A DNA stretch of 37,718 bases, taken from NCBI GenBank assembly GCA_041397825.1, contig JAWKVX010000009.1, positions 1 to 37,718 on the forward strand, given 5' to 3'. The notes under the pieces are model-generated. The model saw only the letters and a program-made list of their open reading frames with translations, was not told the origin of the DNA and made no database searches. Of this stretch, positions 7,481 through 16,609 are shown piece after piece. This stretch comes from JANNSX01 sp041397825 (GTDB lineage: Bacteria; Pseudomonadota; Alphaproteobacteria; Rhizobiales; Hyphomicrobiaceae). Numbering within the stretch: position 1 is the stretch's first letter; every line of letters begins with the position of its first letter. The translations under genes and the position numbers were made by a program.

Positions 7481-10400
7481 CTAGTCTTGCAGGCTTCGGC
7501 TGAGGATATCGAAGTGCCGCGCGATCAGGGCCGCCTTGTCCAGCGCCAGGCACGCGTCGTCGAGGACGGCGGCGAGGCGCTCGGTGGCCGGGCGGCCGTT
7601 CGGGCGATCGAGGGCGACCGATGTCACGACCCGGGCGCTCGCGCAGAGCCGGAGCGCACCAACGGCCCGGTCGCCGTCACGCGCGATCTTGACCGGCTGT
7701 CCGAGATGGCAGCGCGAGGCGGCCGCGCGTTGCGCGCGGTCTGAAGGCGTCACCGGTAGCGCGGCCGACAGATCGCTCAACAGCCAGCGATGCACACGCT
7801 TGAGCTCGTCCATGTGGAGAGGTACGCGCTTGCCGTGCCGGATCGTCGCGAGCGTGAAGCTCAGGATCGTCTGCTCATCGGACCAGGCTCTCTCCGCCGA
7901 CAGGCTGGAGCGATCGACGACCGGTGCCTCGATGAGATCCAGCAGGGAGTGCCCGGCCACGGCTCGTCGCATTTCGCTAGCGAACGTGGTGAGGATCTCC
8001 TCGGCCTGGTCCGCCGGCACGGTTTGAAAGCGCTCGATCTCGTCGAGCGCCGCCCGCCAACGCGCCAGGATGCCGAGATTGGGCGTCGGCGGCAGCGTTG
8101 CGGCCGGACGCGCCAGCGCCGGCGGCCATTCGCTTCGGGCGCTATAGAGTCCGAGGCCGGCGGGCAGTTGCGATAGCTCCGCGGCACGTCGCACACCCGC
8201 CGCCGGAACGACGAGCGCACCGGAGAAGGGCGGTCCGGCGAAGAATTTTGAACCGGTGATCTGAACCATCTGGTCGCGCGCCAGCATCTGGCGCAGGGCA
8301 TCCGGCGAGAGTCGCATCTGGCAGGCGTCGATGACGACGACGAGCCTCGAGCCGTAGCGGTGCTGCAATCGCGCGATCACCTCGGGAGTTGGTGCGCCGG
8401 CCCCGGTCTTGGCCGCATCGAGGGCATGCAGCACACACCTGCGCCCACGAGCGATGATCCCGGAGATTTTGCTCTCGACCTCCGCATCGATCTCCGCCTG
8501 TGCGCGAAGCGCGCCGGTAGGGAGGCGAAGAGGGATCCATTGGGCGTCGACCGTCTCGCCGCCCAGGCCCTCGAGGGGCTGGCCCGCGGCGACTGAATGG
8601 CCGAGCGATGTCGCGTTCAGGAAATGGCGTCCCGCCGCCGCGTGCGGTATCCCGGAGCCCGTTTCGTCGGGCGCCAGGAAGAGTGAGGTGATCGGCGTGG
8701 AGTCGGCGGCCTTGGCGATGGCCAACGCGGCGAACGTGGTGTCGGTGCCCGAGGCTGCGAGAATGACGTCGGCGCCAGGGACCTGGTCCAGACCCAGATG
8801 TCGCCCGATCTCGGTCCGGATGGCGTTTGCTTCACGCGTGCAGGCGGCTGCGAGCCTGCCGCCGACGGCCTCGGCGATGAGGTGCTGCCTGAGGGTTTCG
8901 ACGGCCGCAAAACCGGTCGTCGTCATGGAGCTGGCGGTCGAGGATGCGAAGCTGATCTCGCCAGTGACGGGACGGGGCGCTGCGCCATAGCCGTTCATGC
9001 CGGTACGCGGGTTGAGGGCAATTCGAGGATCGCCTCCCGACAGCACCATCGCCTCGGCCGAGAGAGCGACCAAGCTCAGGCCTGCCATCATATTGACCGC
9101 CTCGGTGCGGAGTGCGGGGCTGGCGACGATCCGGGCGATGTCCGCGCGCTCGAGGCCCTGCAGGGCGAGCAGCCCACCGAGGTCGACGGGTGAATTGCCG
9201 AGCAACAGCCCGAGCTCGTCGAAGGCATCCGGCAGAGCGACAGCGCGATAGGCTGCGGCCAGCCAGTCGGGAAGGCCGGCCACGGCGGCGAGTCGAATGT
9301 CGACGGGAAGCGTCGCCAAGTAGCTCGCGGCAACCCGGCAAGCGGCAATGGCCGACGCCGCTTGCGAGGCAAGCCCGAGCTGACCTGACGTGAGACGTTG
9401 CCAAAGTGAGACCTCAGCGGCGTGTCGCAACAGAAGGCGCGCCGTGGATGAATTGGCGAGCATGCCGGGTGAGATGGCGATGGTCTTGTCGTCGGCGACA
9501 AAGAGAGACTCGCTCGTATCGGCGATCCGAACCTCGCAGCCTTCGAGCACCGGCGCGAGCTCGGGCGCCGCTATCAACTCCTGGAAGATCTTGTGAGCCT
9601 CGGGAGTGAGCAGCACGGGGCCTTGCCGACGTGCCGTCGGTCGGACCGAGGCCGCTTTCGCTGTCCGGCGGGGGGGTCCCGGTCGCGGCTTGGTCGACGG
9701 CAGGGCCTGGGCCTCTGCGACGACGGCCTCGATCAGGAGGTCGAGGTCGGCGAGGGTGGTCCGGTGATTGGTCAGGTTGACGCGGATCGCCAGCTGGCCG
9801 CCGATGCGCGTCGTCGACGGCGCGGCAATGCCCTTCTCCTGCAGGGCGACCACGACCTCGCCGTTGATGTCGTCGAGCTTCGTGGCATCAGCCGAGCGGT
9901 AGCGGAAGCAGACGATATTGAGCGCCACCGGCGCCAGCAGCTCGAGATCGGGGTGTGCGGAGACCAGCCGAGCCAGATGCTGCGCCTGGCGGCAATTGTC
10001 GGCGATCTTTTCGCCGAGCCGATCGAGCCCGTGCTCCTTCAGTGTGAACCACACCTTGAAGGCGCGGAAGCTGCGGCTGAGCTCCGGCCCGAGCTCGCAA
10101 TACCACGGCTCGCCGGCTGCCAGGCCGCGGGCGGCGCCCTTGAGGTAGTCCGGCCGTGATGCAAAGCTCTCTCTCAATCGCACGCCGTCGCGGACGAGCA
10201 CGGCACCGGCGTCGTAGGGGACGTGCAGCCATTTGTGGAAGTCGAAGGCGATTGAATGGGCGCGGTCGATGCCGGCGACGATGCTGCGGGTCTCCGGCGA
10301 AAGGCGGGCGAGGGCACCGAAGGCGCCATCGACATGGAGCCAGAGTTTCTCGGATCGCGCGATACGGGCGAGTTTGGCGAGCGGATCGGTGGCGCCGGTA

Positions 10401-11212
10401 TTGACGGTTCCGGCCGTGCCGATGATCGCGAAGGGCTCGAATCCGGTGGCACGATCCTTGGCGATCTGCCGTGCGAGGGCCGCCGGGTCCATGCGCTGCT
10501 TTGCGTCGACCGGTATGAGGCGGAGCGCCTCGCGGCCAAGACCCAGGATCTCGAACGCCTTGGCGACCGACGAATGCGACTCGACCGAGGCATAGCCAGT
10601 AAGCCGACGCCGGGCGACACCCTTCCTGCGCGTATCGGCCGATCCTGCGCTGTCGCGGGCTGCCGTCAGCGCAATAAGCGTCGCCATTGACGTGCCCGAG
10701 ACGAGAAGGCCGCTGGCCGCCTGGGGAAATCCGAAGACCTCCGTCATCCAAGAGATGATCTGCCGCTCGACATAGACGGCGGCATGCTCGCGTCCGCCGG
10801 CATTGACGTTCATGGCCGCGGCAAGCATCTCGGCGACGACGCCGCCGGCCGTGCCGCTGCCATGCACCCAGCCGAAGAAGCGAGGGTGCGTGTTGCCGAC
10901 CGTGTAGGGGAGGATGAGTCGCCTCACCTCGTCGAGCGTGTGGCCGAGACCTAGTCCGGTCCACGGGGTGGGCCCGGCGATCCTCTGCTTGACGGGGTCC
11001 GGTACCGGACGCCAGACCGGCCGCGTCGCGACGCTCTCAATATGATCCAATGCGGCGTCGAGGGCCTCGTGCGCCTGGCGCCGGTAGCTTGCCCAGTCAG
11101 CCGGATCCAGGCTCCGCATCGGGCGTGCCGCTGCAACCTTCGGCATCGTCGGAAGCCGCCTGAGCGTGCTCTTGCCTGGCATGGCGGCAGCTTTCCCCGG
11201 AACCGGGCCCAT
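7481..11212 (-). CDS. Giant protein with two PLP-enzyme domains: aromatic-amino-acid-decarboxylase-like plus second aminotransferase-fold domain
   Basis: About 1243 residues from ATG 11212; ATGs at 11182, 11146 and 11119 are alternatives, and the frame opens at TTG 11290 without a ribosome site. Domain 1 (residues ~35-500) is a group II PLP decarboxylase of the DDC/glutamate-decarboxylase type. It has NTHPRFFGWVHGSGTAGG near the start, the cofactor-facing VDGAFG, and the PLP lysine in FDFHKWLHVPYDAG (Lys327). A Pro/Arg/Ala-rich linker (~505-532) leads to a helical segment, then domain 2 (~720-1010) with VVVIDACQ (Asp ~962) and TGSKFFAGPPFSG (Lys ~989), the Asp and Schiff-base Lys pattern of class-V-like aminotransferases. 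It follows the YnjBCD-type ABC genes on the same strand and probably shares their transcript. The reaction cannot be named from sequence; decarboxylation of an aromatic or acidic amino acid is the family expectation for domain 1. Confidence 0.85.
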   Translation of the reverse strand: MGPVPGKAAAMPGKSTLRRLPTMPKVAAARPMRSLDPADWASYRRQAHEALDAALDHIESVATRPVWRPVPDPVKQRIAGPTPWTGLGLGHTLDEVRRLILPYTVGNTHPRFFGWVHGSGTAGGVVAEMLAAAMNVNAGGREHAAVYVERQIISWMTEVFGFPQAASGLLVSGTSMATLIALTAARDSAGSADTRRKGVARRRLTGYASVESHSSVAKAFEILGLGREALRLIPVDAKQRMDPAALARQIAKDRATGFEPFAIIGTAGTVNTGATDPLAKLARIARSEKLWLHVDGAFGALARLSPETRSIVAGIDRAHSIAFDFHKWLHVPYDAGAVLVRDGVRLRESFASRPDYLKGAARGLAAGEPWYCELGPELSRSFRAFKVWFTLKEHGLDRLGEKIADNCRQAQHLARLVSAHPDLELLAPVALNIVCFRYRSADATKLDDINGEVVVALQEKGIAAPSTTRIGGQLAIRVNLTNHRTTLADLDLLIEAVVAEAQALPSTKPRPGPPRRTAKAASVRPTARRQGPVLLTPEAHKIFQELIAAPELAPVLEGCEVRIADTSESLFVADDKTIAISPGMLANSSTARLLLRHAAEVSLWQRLTSGQLGLASQAASAIAACRVAASYLATLPVDIRLAAVAGLPDWLAAAYRAVALPDAFDELGLLLGNSPVDLGGLLALQGLERADIARIVASPALRTEAVNMMAGLSLVALSAEAMVLSGGDPRIALNPRTGMNGYGAAPRPVTGEISFASSTASSMTTTGFAAVETLRQHLIAEAVGGRLAAACTREANAIRTEIGRHLGLDQVPGADVILAASGTDTTFAALAIAKAADSTPITSLFLAPDETGSGIPHAAAGRHFLNATSLGHSVAAGQPLEGLGGETVDAQWIPLRLPTGALRAQAEIDAEVESKISGIIARGRRCVLHALDAAKTGAGAPTPEVIARLQHRYGSRLVVVIDACQMRLSPDALRQMLARDQMVQITGSKFFAGPPFSGALVVPAAGVRRAAELSQLPAGLGLYSARSEWPPALARPAATLPPTPNLGILARWRAALDEIERFQTVPADQAEEILTTFASEMRRAVAGHSLLDLIEAPVVDRSSLSAERAWSDEQTILSFTLATIRHGKRVPLHMDELKRVHRWLLSDLSAALPVTPSDRAQRAAASRCHLGQPVKIARDGDRAVGALRLCASARVVTSVALDRPNGRPATERLAAVLDDACLALDKAALIARHFDILSRSLQD

Positions 11213-11308
11213 CCCTCCGGCCGTATGCGGCGCCACGCGGGTCGCGCTCCGGCCAATCCCTACGAGAGAATGAACGCGGGACCTTAACAAACGGGAAACG
11301 CTTGTGAT

Positions 11309-11938
11309 TCAATCACCGAGCTGGATCACCGGGCCACCCGCTGCCTCGGCATCGGCGGGATCGTGGGTGACGAGGAGCGATGGTAGGCCTTCGGCGCGAG
11401 CCCGGGCGAAGACGAAGCTGCGAATCTCACTGCGAAGGGCGGTATCGAGCTTCGAGAACGGCTCGTCGAGCAGCAGCGCATGCGGCTCCGAAAGAAGGAC
11501 GCGCATCAGCGCTACCCGGGCCTTCTGGCCACCGGACAGCGTCGCCGGATCGCGATCCTCGAATCCCACGAGATCGGCGGCGGCAAGTGCGGCCCGAACC
11601 CGTGCTCTCCGCTCGGGCACCCGACGACCAACCCCAAACAGCAGATTGGACCCGACCGAGAGATGGGGAAACAACAGCGGGTCCTGGAACATGAGGCCGA
11701 TGCGCCGTTCCTCCGGCGGCAGGCCGGAGATATCACGGCCATCGAGGAGAACGCGACCGGCGGCTGTGAATGCCGGATCGAGCAGGCCCGCCACATAGGA
11801 CAGCAATGTCGACTTGCCGGAGCCGGAGGGACCCATCACCGTCAGGACCTCGCCGGGGCCGATATGTGCGTCGATCGACAGCAGCCGCTCCGCCTGCCGG
11901 TGGATGTTCACGCCCGAGAGCACGAGCTCATGCGTCAT
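11309..11938 (-). CDS. ABC transporter ATPase, YnjD-type
   Basis: This cytoplasmic ATPase of 209 residues starts at ATG 11938 (MTHELVLSGVNIHRQ), overlapping the permease stop by four bases (ATGA-type coupling). Walker A is GPSGSGKST (~36-44). The Q-loop lies in GLMFQDPLLFPHLSVG, the signature is LSGGQKARVALMR, and Walker B is ALLLDEPFSKLD, with the switch His in LLVTHDP. The short length, and a double-length permease plus a binding protein upstream, match the YnjBCD system of E. coli, whose substrate is not firmly established. It powers import through the neighbouring permease. Confidence 0.9.
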   Translation of the reverse strand: MTHELVLSGVNIHRQAERLLSIDAHIGPGEVLTVMGPSGSGKSTLLSYVAGLLDPAFTAAGRVLLDGRDISGLPPEERRIGLMFQDPLLFPHLSVGSNLLFGVGRRVPERRARVRAALAAADLVGFEDRDPATLSGGQKARVALMRVLLSEPHALLLDEPFSKLDTALRSEIRSFVFARARAEGLPSLLVTHDPADAEAAGGPVIQLGD

Positions 11939-13620
11939 CGCCGGGTCTCGCGCATTGCGCGGCGGTGGCGCCAGATCAACCTGGGCAGCGCCGTGGCAAG
12001 TATGAATCCGACTGCCGGCAGCACCGCCTGCAACAGGGCCCAGACGCCGATGTATCGCCGGTCGCCGCCAGAGGCCAGCGCGACGGCCTCGGTCGTGATG
12101 GTCGGAACGCGGCCTGCACCAAGCACCTGCGTCGGCAGGTATTGACCGATGCTGACAGCGACGCCGACCGCCGCTGCCGCCAAGATCGGGGTCAAAAGCA
12201 TCGGCAGTCGGACCCGCCAGAAGACGCCGGCCGGTCGTGCACCGAGCGTCCGCGCCACCGCCGACCATCGGGGATCGTGTCGCCAATAGGCTTCCGAGAG
12301 CGAGAGATAGACGTAGGGGAGGACGAACAGCACATGGCCTGCGACCACCGGCCAGAAGCCCGGGCGGATGCCGGCGAGCGCGGCGGCGACGTTGAGGCCG
12401 AGCAGGAACGTCACGGCCGGCACCAAGAGCGGCAGGTAGAGAATGGTCAGAGCCGTCCGGCTCGCTCTGACGCCGCGTCGGACCTCATGCTCGAGGGCGC
12501 CGATGGCGCCGACCAATGCGAGCACCGTCGCGAGAGCGGCAATGGCGGCCGTGTTTTCGAGGGGTTGGGTGAGATTGCGAAGCCCCGTGCGCCAGATCTC
12601 CAGCGTTACGTCGCGCGGCAACAGCTCGGGAAATCGCCAATAGCCGGCGACCGACCAGAGCGCCAGCGCACCGAGACCGACGACCGAGAGGCCGGCGACG
12701 GAAGCCATGCTGACCTTTCCTAGGACTCCGAGAGCGCCGTCGCCCGTGCTCCGGCTGCCGCCTTCGATCCACCAATGGGCCAGGCGGGCGACGATTGCCT
12801 CGCCCACCCACCAGATCGCAATCGCGGACAGGCTCACGGCGAGCTGCACGAGGGCACCGGCGCTGGCCACGAGGCTACGCTCGAGATCCGGATCGTTCGC
12901 CCATCGCAAGATGGCGACGCCGAGTGTCGGCGGTGTCGTCGGCCCGAGGATCATGGCGACATCGACGACGGACGACGCATAGGCGACGACAGCGTAGACG
13001 GGCAGCCGGATGAGGGGATAGAGCGCCGGTGCCACGGCTTTGAGCCAGGCGGTGACGGGCCGATAGCCGAGAGTCTGCGCCACAGCCAGACGCTCGCCGG
13101 CCTGAACCTGTGGCAATGCTGACAGGCTCATCAGCAAGAGGAACGGCGTCTCCTTGACGACGAGACCCGCCATCATCGCCAATCCCCAGCGATCGTTGAC
13201 GATAAGCAGGTCCGGCGGCTCGTGAAGACCGGTGAGCCAGGGTGACAGGGCCCGCAGGATCAGGCCCGATGGTGCGATCAGGAAAGCGAGTCCAAAGGCC
13301 ATGGCCGCATGCGGGACGGCGAGGAACGGTGACACGGCGCGGCGGAGGAGGTCGCCGCTCCGCGAGGAATGGGCCGCCGCCAGGAAGAGGATCGTGATCA
13401 GAAGTGCTACGAGCGGCGTGAGAATGCCTGAGGCCAGACTGAGGAGGATCGAGCGGACAAGGGCCGGAGTCTCTGTGAGCGCGACAAAGGCCGAGCCGTC
13501 GATGCCAAGCCTGCCGAGGGCCGGTGCAATGCCGCATGCCGACAGCAGTACGAAGAGAAACCCGGCAATCACCGGTCCGGCCAGGGCGACGATGACCGCA
13601 CGTGCGGCGAGCCGCAGCAT
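11935..13620 (-). CDS. ABC transporter permease, fused double BPD domain, YnjC-type
   Basis: This inner-membrane protein has about 561 residues from ATG 13620 (MLRLAARAVIVALAG), 20 bases after the binding-protein stop; the frame stays open upstream into that gene. It contains about twelve hydrophobic segments in two homologous halves. Each half has a binding-protein-dependent permease core with an EAA-like loop: the first near LAVAQTLGYRPVTAWLKAVAP, the second near SAVARTLGARPAGVFWRVRLP. One polypeptide therefore supplies both membrane halves, as in YnjC and ThiP-like permeases. It overlaps the ATPase gene by four bases. The substrate is unknown; the adjacent PLP enzyme hints at an amine or amino-acid-like compound (inference). 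Confidence 0.9.
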   Translation of the reverse strand: MLRLAARAVIVALAGPVIAGFLFVLLSACGIAPALGRLGIDGSAFVALTETPALVRSILLSLASGILTPLVALLITILFLAAAHSSRSGDLLRRAVSPFLAVPHAAMAFGLAFLIAPSGLILRALSPWLTGLHEPPDLLIVNDRWGLAMMAGLVVKETPFLLLMSLSALPQVQAGERLAVAQTLGYRPVTAWLKAVAPALYPLIRLPVYAVVAYASSVVDVAMILGPTTPPTLGVAILRWANDPDLERSLVASAGALVQLAVSLSAIAIWWVGEAIVARLAHWWIEGGSRSTGDGALGVLGKVSMASVAGLSVVGLGALALWSVAGYWRFPELLPRDVTLEIWRTGLRNLTQPLENTAAIAALATVLALVGAIGALEHEVRRGVRASRTALTILYLPLLVPAVTFLLGLNVAAALAGIRPGFWPVVAGHVLFVLPYVYLSLSEAYWRHDPRWSAVARTLGARPAGVFWRVRLPMLLTPILAAAAVGVAVSIGQYLPTQVLGAGRVPTITTEAVALASGGDRRYIGVWALLQAVLPAVGFILATALPRLIWRHRRAMRETRR

Positions 13621-13640
13621 CCTCGGGTCCGCCTGGCCGA

Positions 13641-14867
13641 CTACGGAGCGGAGTAGCGCTTGAGCCACGCCGCTTCGATGGCCGTCATCCAACTCGGGTG
13701 CGGCTCCGGTATGGGTGTGCCCAGGGCTTGCGGTCTGAGCGTCGCGTGCCCGAGGTCGAGAGTGTCGAACAGGGCCTGATCGGCGGCCGGTAACGTGCCG
13801 ACGCTCAGCACCGTCTGGTCGCCCCAGACGGACGGATCGAGCTTGCGGGCCTGGGCCAAGGGCGAGAGCAGGAAATTGGCCAGCACCATCGCACCCTCCT
13901 TATTGGCGGCATTGAACGGTATGGCCAGAAAATGCACGTTGCCGATGGTGCCGCCATCGAGCACGTAGCTTTCGACGGTCGGGGGGAACTCGCGGTTGGC
14001 GATGGCGGCGCTGGCATCGCCTGGATTGAAGGTGAAGCCGATCTTGGTCTCCTGGTCTGCGAAGAGGCGGCGAAGCTCGGTCGAGTTGGCGGGGAAGGCG
14101 CGGCCTTGCCGCCAGAGCACGGGATGCAGCCTGTCCAGGAAATCCCAGAGTGGCTTAGTGACCATCTCGAAATCCTGGCCCTCGACCGGCGTGTAGAGGG
14201 GCCCGCGATCTGGCACGAGCTCGAGCAGGGCCTGTTTCAGGAAGGTGAGGCCGAGGAAGTCTGGCGGCTGGGGATAGGCAAAGCGCCCGGGATTGGCCCC
14301 GCACCAGGCGAGCAGGCTACTCATCGTCTTGGGCGGAACCGTCACGGTCTCGAAGTCGTGATAGAAGACGACCTGCGCACGGCCCCAGGGGCTCTCGAGC
14401 CCGTCCACGGGTACCGTAAAGTCCGCGGTGATGTCCTTGTTGCGCTCGGGCTCCGTCAAACTGTAGTTCGGCGTTGCATTCGCCCAGGGACCGAACAACA
14501 AGCCATTGGCCTTCATGGCCGCGAAGTTCTGGCCGTTGATCCAGATAAGATCGATGGCGCCGCCAGTGACGTTGCCGACGGTCTTGTCGGCGAGCACGCG
14601 CTGCACGGCCTCGGCGGTGTCGGCGAGCTTGACTTGGTTGACCTTGACGCCAAAGCGCTGCTCGACCTCGGCGCCGGCCCAGGCGATGTAGTCGTTGATT
14701 CTAGGCTCGCCGCCCCAGGCATTGAAGGAGACCGTCTGGCCCTTCGCAGCGGTGAGCACGGTGTCCCACTTCGTCGGATCGGGATCGGCGGCGAGGGCTG
14801 ATAGGGAGCCGATGAGATTGAGGAGGAGCGTGGCGGCGGCCAACGCGAATCTCAAGGAGGCGGGCAC
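13641..14867 (-). CDS. ABC transporter periplasmic substrate-binding protein, YnjB-type
   Basis: This protein has 408 residues from GTG 14867, chosen because GGAG lies 6-7 bases upstream and the next residues form a clean signal peptide (PASLRFALAAATLLLNLIGSLSALAADP). The frame opens at 14933 but the extra residues would spoil the signal. The mature part has the extracellular binding-protein features of the YnjB group: VSFNAWGGEPRINDYIAWAG near the start, DLIWINGQNFAAMKANGLLFGPW, and ESPWGRAQVVFYHD. It captures the substrate in the periplasm and delivers it to the double permease encoded 20 bases downstream. It is the first gene of the operon. Confidence 0.9.
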   Translation of the reverse strand: MPASLRFALAAATLLLNLIGSLSALAADPDPTKWDTVLTAAKGQTVSFNAWGGEPRINDYIAWAGAEVEQRFGVKVNQVKLADTAEAVQRVLADKTVGNVTGGAIDLIWINGQNFAAMKANGLLFGPWANATPNYSLTEPERNKDITADFTVPVDGLESPWGRAQVVFYHDFETVTVPPKTMSSLLAWCGANPGRFAYPQPPDFLGLTFLKQALLELVPDRGPLYTPVEGQDFEMVTKPLWDFLDRLHPVLWRQGRAFPANSTELRRLFADQETKIGFTFNPGDASAAIANREFPPTVESYVLDGGTIGNVHFLAIPFNAANKEGAMVLANFLLSPLAQARKLDPSVWGDQTVLSVGTLPAADQALFDTLDLGHATLRPQALGTPIPEPHPSWMTAIEAAWLKRYSAP

Positions 14868-14962
14868 GGCGATCTCCGGCAGGGTTGGATGGTTCGGCGC
14901 AACATAGCCTACCGCCCGGAGCGTGGCACTCACTATTGCTTGAGCTTCGATGCCAAAGAAGA

Positions 14963-14987
14963 TCGCGCCGGATGCGGTCCGGCGCGA
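14963..14987 (-). terminator. Rho-independent-like terminator after the small exported protein gene
   Basis: A perfect 10-bp stem TCGCGCCGGA/TCCGGCGCGA with a 5-base loop is followed, reading the minus strand, by a T-rich run (TCTTCTTTGG). It lies 26 bases after the stop of the minus-strand gene at 15013 and separates it from the ABC operon. Confidence 0.65.
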
Positions 14988-15012
14988 CCAGAACGAGCGG
15001 ACGAGAAGTGCG

Positions 15013-15276
15013 TCAACCGCCGATGGCGGCCCGGATCTTGTCGGCCGTCTGCCCTGCCTCGGCGAGCTTGTTCGACTCGCACTCGGTCATCAGCTTGACG
15101 AGCAGATCACCGACCTCGGCGATCTGCGTTTCGTTCATGGATTTGTTCTCGGCCGCCTCGGCGAGTTGATCGGCCATGGCGTTGCAGGCTTGCTGGTCGG
15201 CGGGTGTTCCACCAGCTGCCGCAACACCTGTGAGGCCCAACAGAACGGCACCGGCGGCAAGAATGCGTTTCATCAT
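15013..15276 (-). CDS. Small exported hypothetical protein
   Basis: This 87-residue protein starts at the double ATG 15276/15273, with GGGAG upstream. The N-terminus MMKRILAAGAVLLGLTGVAAA is a typical Sec signal peptide with an AxA-type cleavage site. The mature ~65 residues are acidic and helical, with two cysteines (QQACNAMADQ and TECESNK) that could form one disulfide in the periplasm. I do not recognise the family and assign no function. It is monocistronic, closed by the hairpin at 14963-14987. Confidence 0.75.
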   Translation of the reverse strand: MMKRILAAGAVLLGLTGVAAAGGTPADQQACNAMADQLAEAAENKSMNETQIAEVGDLLVKLMTECESNKLAEAGQTADKIRAAIGG

Positions 15277-15653
15277 CTGGTCTCCCTGACGTGACGGTCC
15301 GCTGCTGTCAGCCTAGCACGAGCTGGCGGTAAACCGCACCCAATCGAACTGTCAGAGTTTCTAAGGTGGCCGTCATGAACGTCGGCTGAACCAGGCAACC
15401 ATCTGACCGGATTGTAGGAATTTGGACTTTGCGCGACGGTGGCGCAGGTCTTTCGAGCGCTGCGACGGCAAGCGCGCCGGCCAGCGGTGACCTCGGTCGG
15501 CAGGTGGCGGACGGGGCTTGCCGAGGCTTTGGTCGCTCCCTACTTATCCACAGACTATCGACAGGCGATCGCTACCGTCTGGCGACAGAATCAGTTTGTT
15601 GAGAACGGTTCCGGCCCTCTTGTCTCGCGTCGCCGGCGAAACAGGAGCACGCC
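15277..15653. other. Non-coding stretch with one consensus DnaA box
   Basis: No credible gene is seen in this stretch between divergent genes; the short open frames lack start signals and family resemblance. It contains a perfect DnaA box TTATCCACA at 15544-15552, directly followed by GACTATCGACAG. A single box without clustered partners or an AT-rich unwinding element does not make an origin. The promoters of both flanking genes must lie here. Confidence 0.4.
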
Positions 15654-16415
15654 ATGGCCAATTTCACCACTCACATCGCCGTCGGCATCGTCGCCTCCGG
15701 CGTCATGTCGACCCTCGTGGTCGCCGGTGGCCTGGTCACCCAGACCGAGGTTCTGACGCTGGTCGGCGCGGGCGCGATCGGCGCCGTGCTGCCGGACATC
15801 GATCTTCAGAAATCGCGCGCTTCGCAGGCCATCTTCTCCGGCCTCGGCGTGTTCATGGCCTTCGCGCTGCTGCTGAAGATCGGGTTGAACTACTCGTTGG
15901 CCGAGATGTGGCTGTTGTGGGCCGGGACCTATCTCCTCGTCCGCTATGGCGGACACAATCTCTTTCACGCCATTGCCCACCATCGGGGAGTCTTTCATTC
16001 CATCCTCGCCGGCCTCTTCTTCGCCTTCGTGACGGCCATCGTCTATTCGAGGATGTTCGGGACGAGCGACATCGTCGCTTGGCTCGGCGGCATGTTCATG
16101 CTGTTCGGCTATGTCGTGCATCTGGTGCTCGACGAAATGTATTCGGTCGATGTCATGAACGAGCGCATCAAGTCGTCGTTCGGCTCGGCGCTGAAGCTGT
16201 TCGACGGTCATGCGCCCGCGGCGTCCGCGGCGATGCTGGCCGCGGTCATCGGGCTCTATTTCGTGACGCCGCCCGCCAAGCCGATCGTCACCCTCGTGGG
16301 CTCCGGCAGCACCTGGGTGTATCTCGGCGATCGCCTGCTGCCCGACGGCAAGTGGTTCGGTGTGCTCGGCGGCGGGAAGCCCGTGTCGACGGCGGGGTTG
16401 TCAGAGGACAATTGA
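15654..16415 (+). CDS. YdjM-like inner-membrane metal-dependent hydrolase
   Basis: This 253-residue membrane protein begins MANFTTHIAVGIVASG. It resembles the YdjM (LexA-binding, inner-membrane-associated hydrolase) family: an N-terminal THIAVG histidine, the acidic motif LPDIDLQKSRAS (~46-57), the membrane-embedded histidine cluster AHHRGVFHS (~109-117), and HLVLDEMYSVDVMN (~158-171). These His and Asp residues are the family's predicted metal ligands. About five hydrophobic segments are visible and the C-terminus is soluble. The physiological substrate is not known for this family. It appears to be a single-gene unit. Confidence 0.8.
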   Translation: MANFTTHIAVGIVASGVMSTLVVAGGLVTQTEVLTLVGAGAIGAVLPDIDLQKSRASQAIFSGLGVFMAFALLLKIGLNYSLAEMWLLWAGTYLLVRYGGHNLFHAIAHHRGVFHSILAGLFFAFVTAIVYSRMFGTSDIVAWLGGMFMLFGYVVHLVLDEMYSVDVMNERIKSSFGSALKLFDGHAPAASAAMLAAVIGLYFVTPPAKPIVTLVGSGSTWVYLGDRLLPDGKWFGVLGGGKPVSTAGLSEDN

Positions 16416-16577
16416 CACGTCCGTGAGGTCCCGGCAGGCGGTGCGCGACGAGAGTGGACGTTCGGGGCCTCTCGTATCGGATGCAAGGGCGAACAGGTCC
16501 GGCTCACTCATGCGATTGAAGGCCGATTAACCATCGGTCTCGGGGATATCTTGCGTTTTGGGATGTCGAGCGCATAT

Positions 16578-16594
16578 ATTGAACAATGTTCAAT
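16578..16594. promoter_or_regulatory. Perfect palindrome upstream of the methyltransferase, candidate operator
   Basis: ATTGAACA-A-TGTTCAAT is a perfect 8-bp-arm dyad ending 15 bases before the chosen methyltransferase start (16610) and overlapping the alternative ATG at 16586. Its AT-rich sequence stands out in this GC-rich region, as expected for a repressor site near a promoter. No regulator gene is adjacent, so the binding protein is unknown. Confidence 0.45.
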
Positions 16595-16609
16595 TATGTC
16601 GGAGTCCCC

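Noticed and set aside
11213..11290. TTG 11290 as the start of the double-PLP gene
   Set aside because: No Shine-Dalgarno sequence precedes it and the first residues are not decarboxylase-like; downstream ATGs are more plausible.
15277..15653. Replication origin because of the perfect DnaA box
   Set aside because: Only one box, no AT-rich unwinding region, no dnaA/gyrB/hemE-type neighbours.
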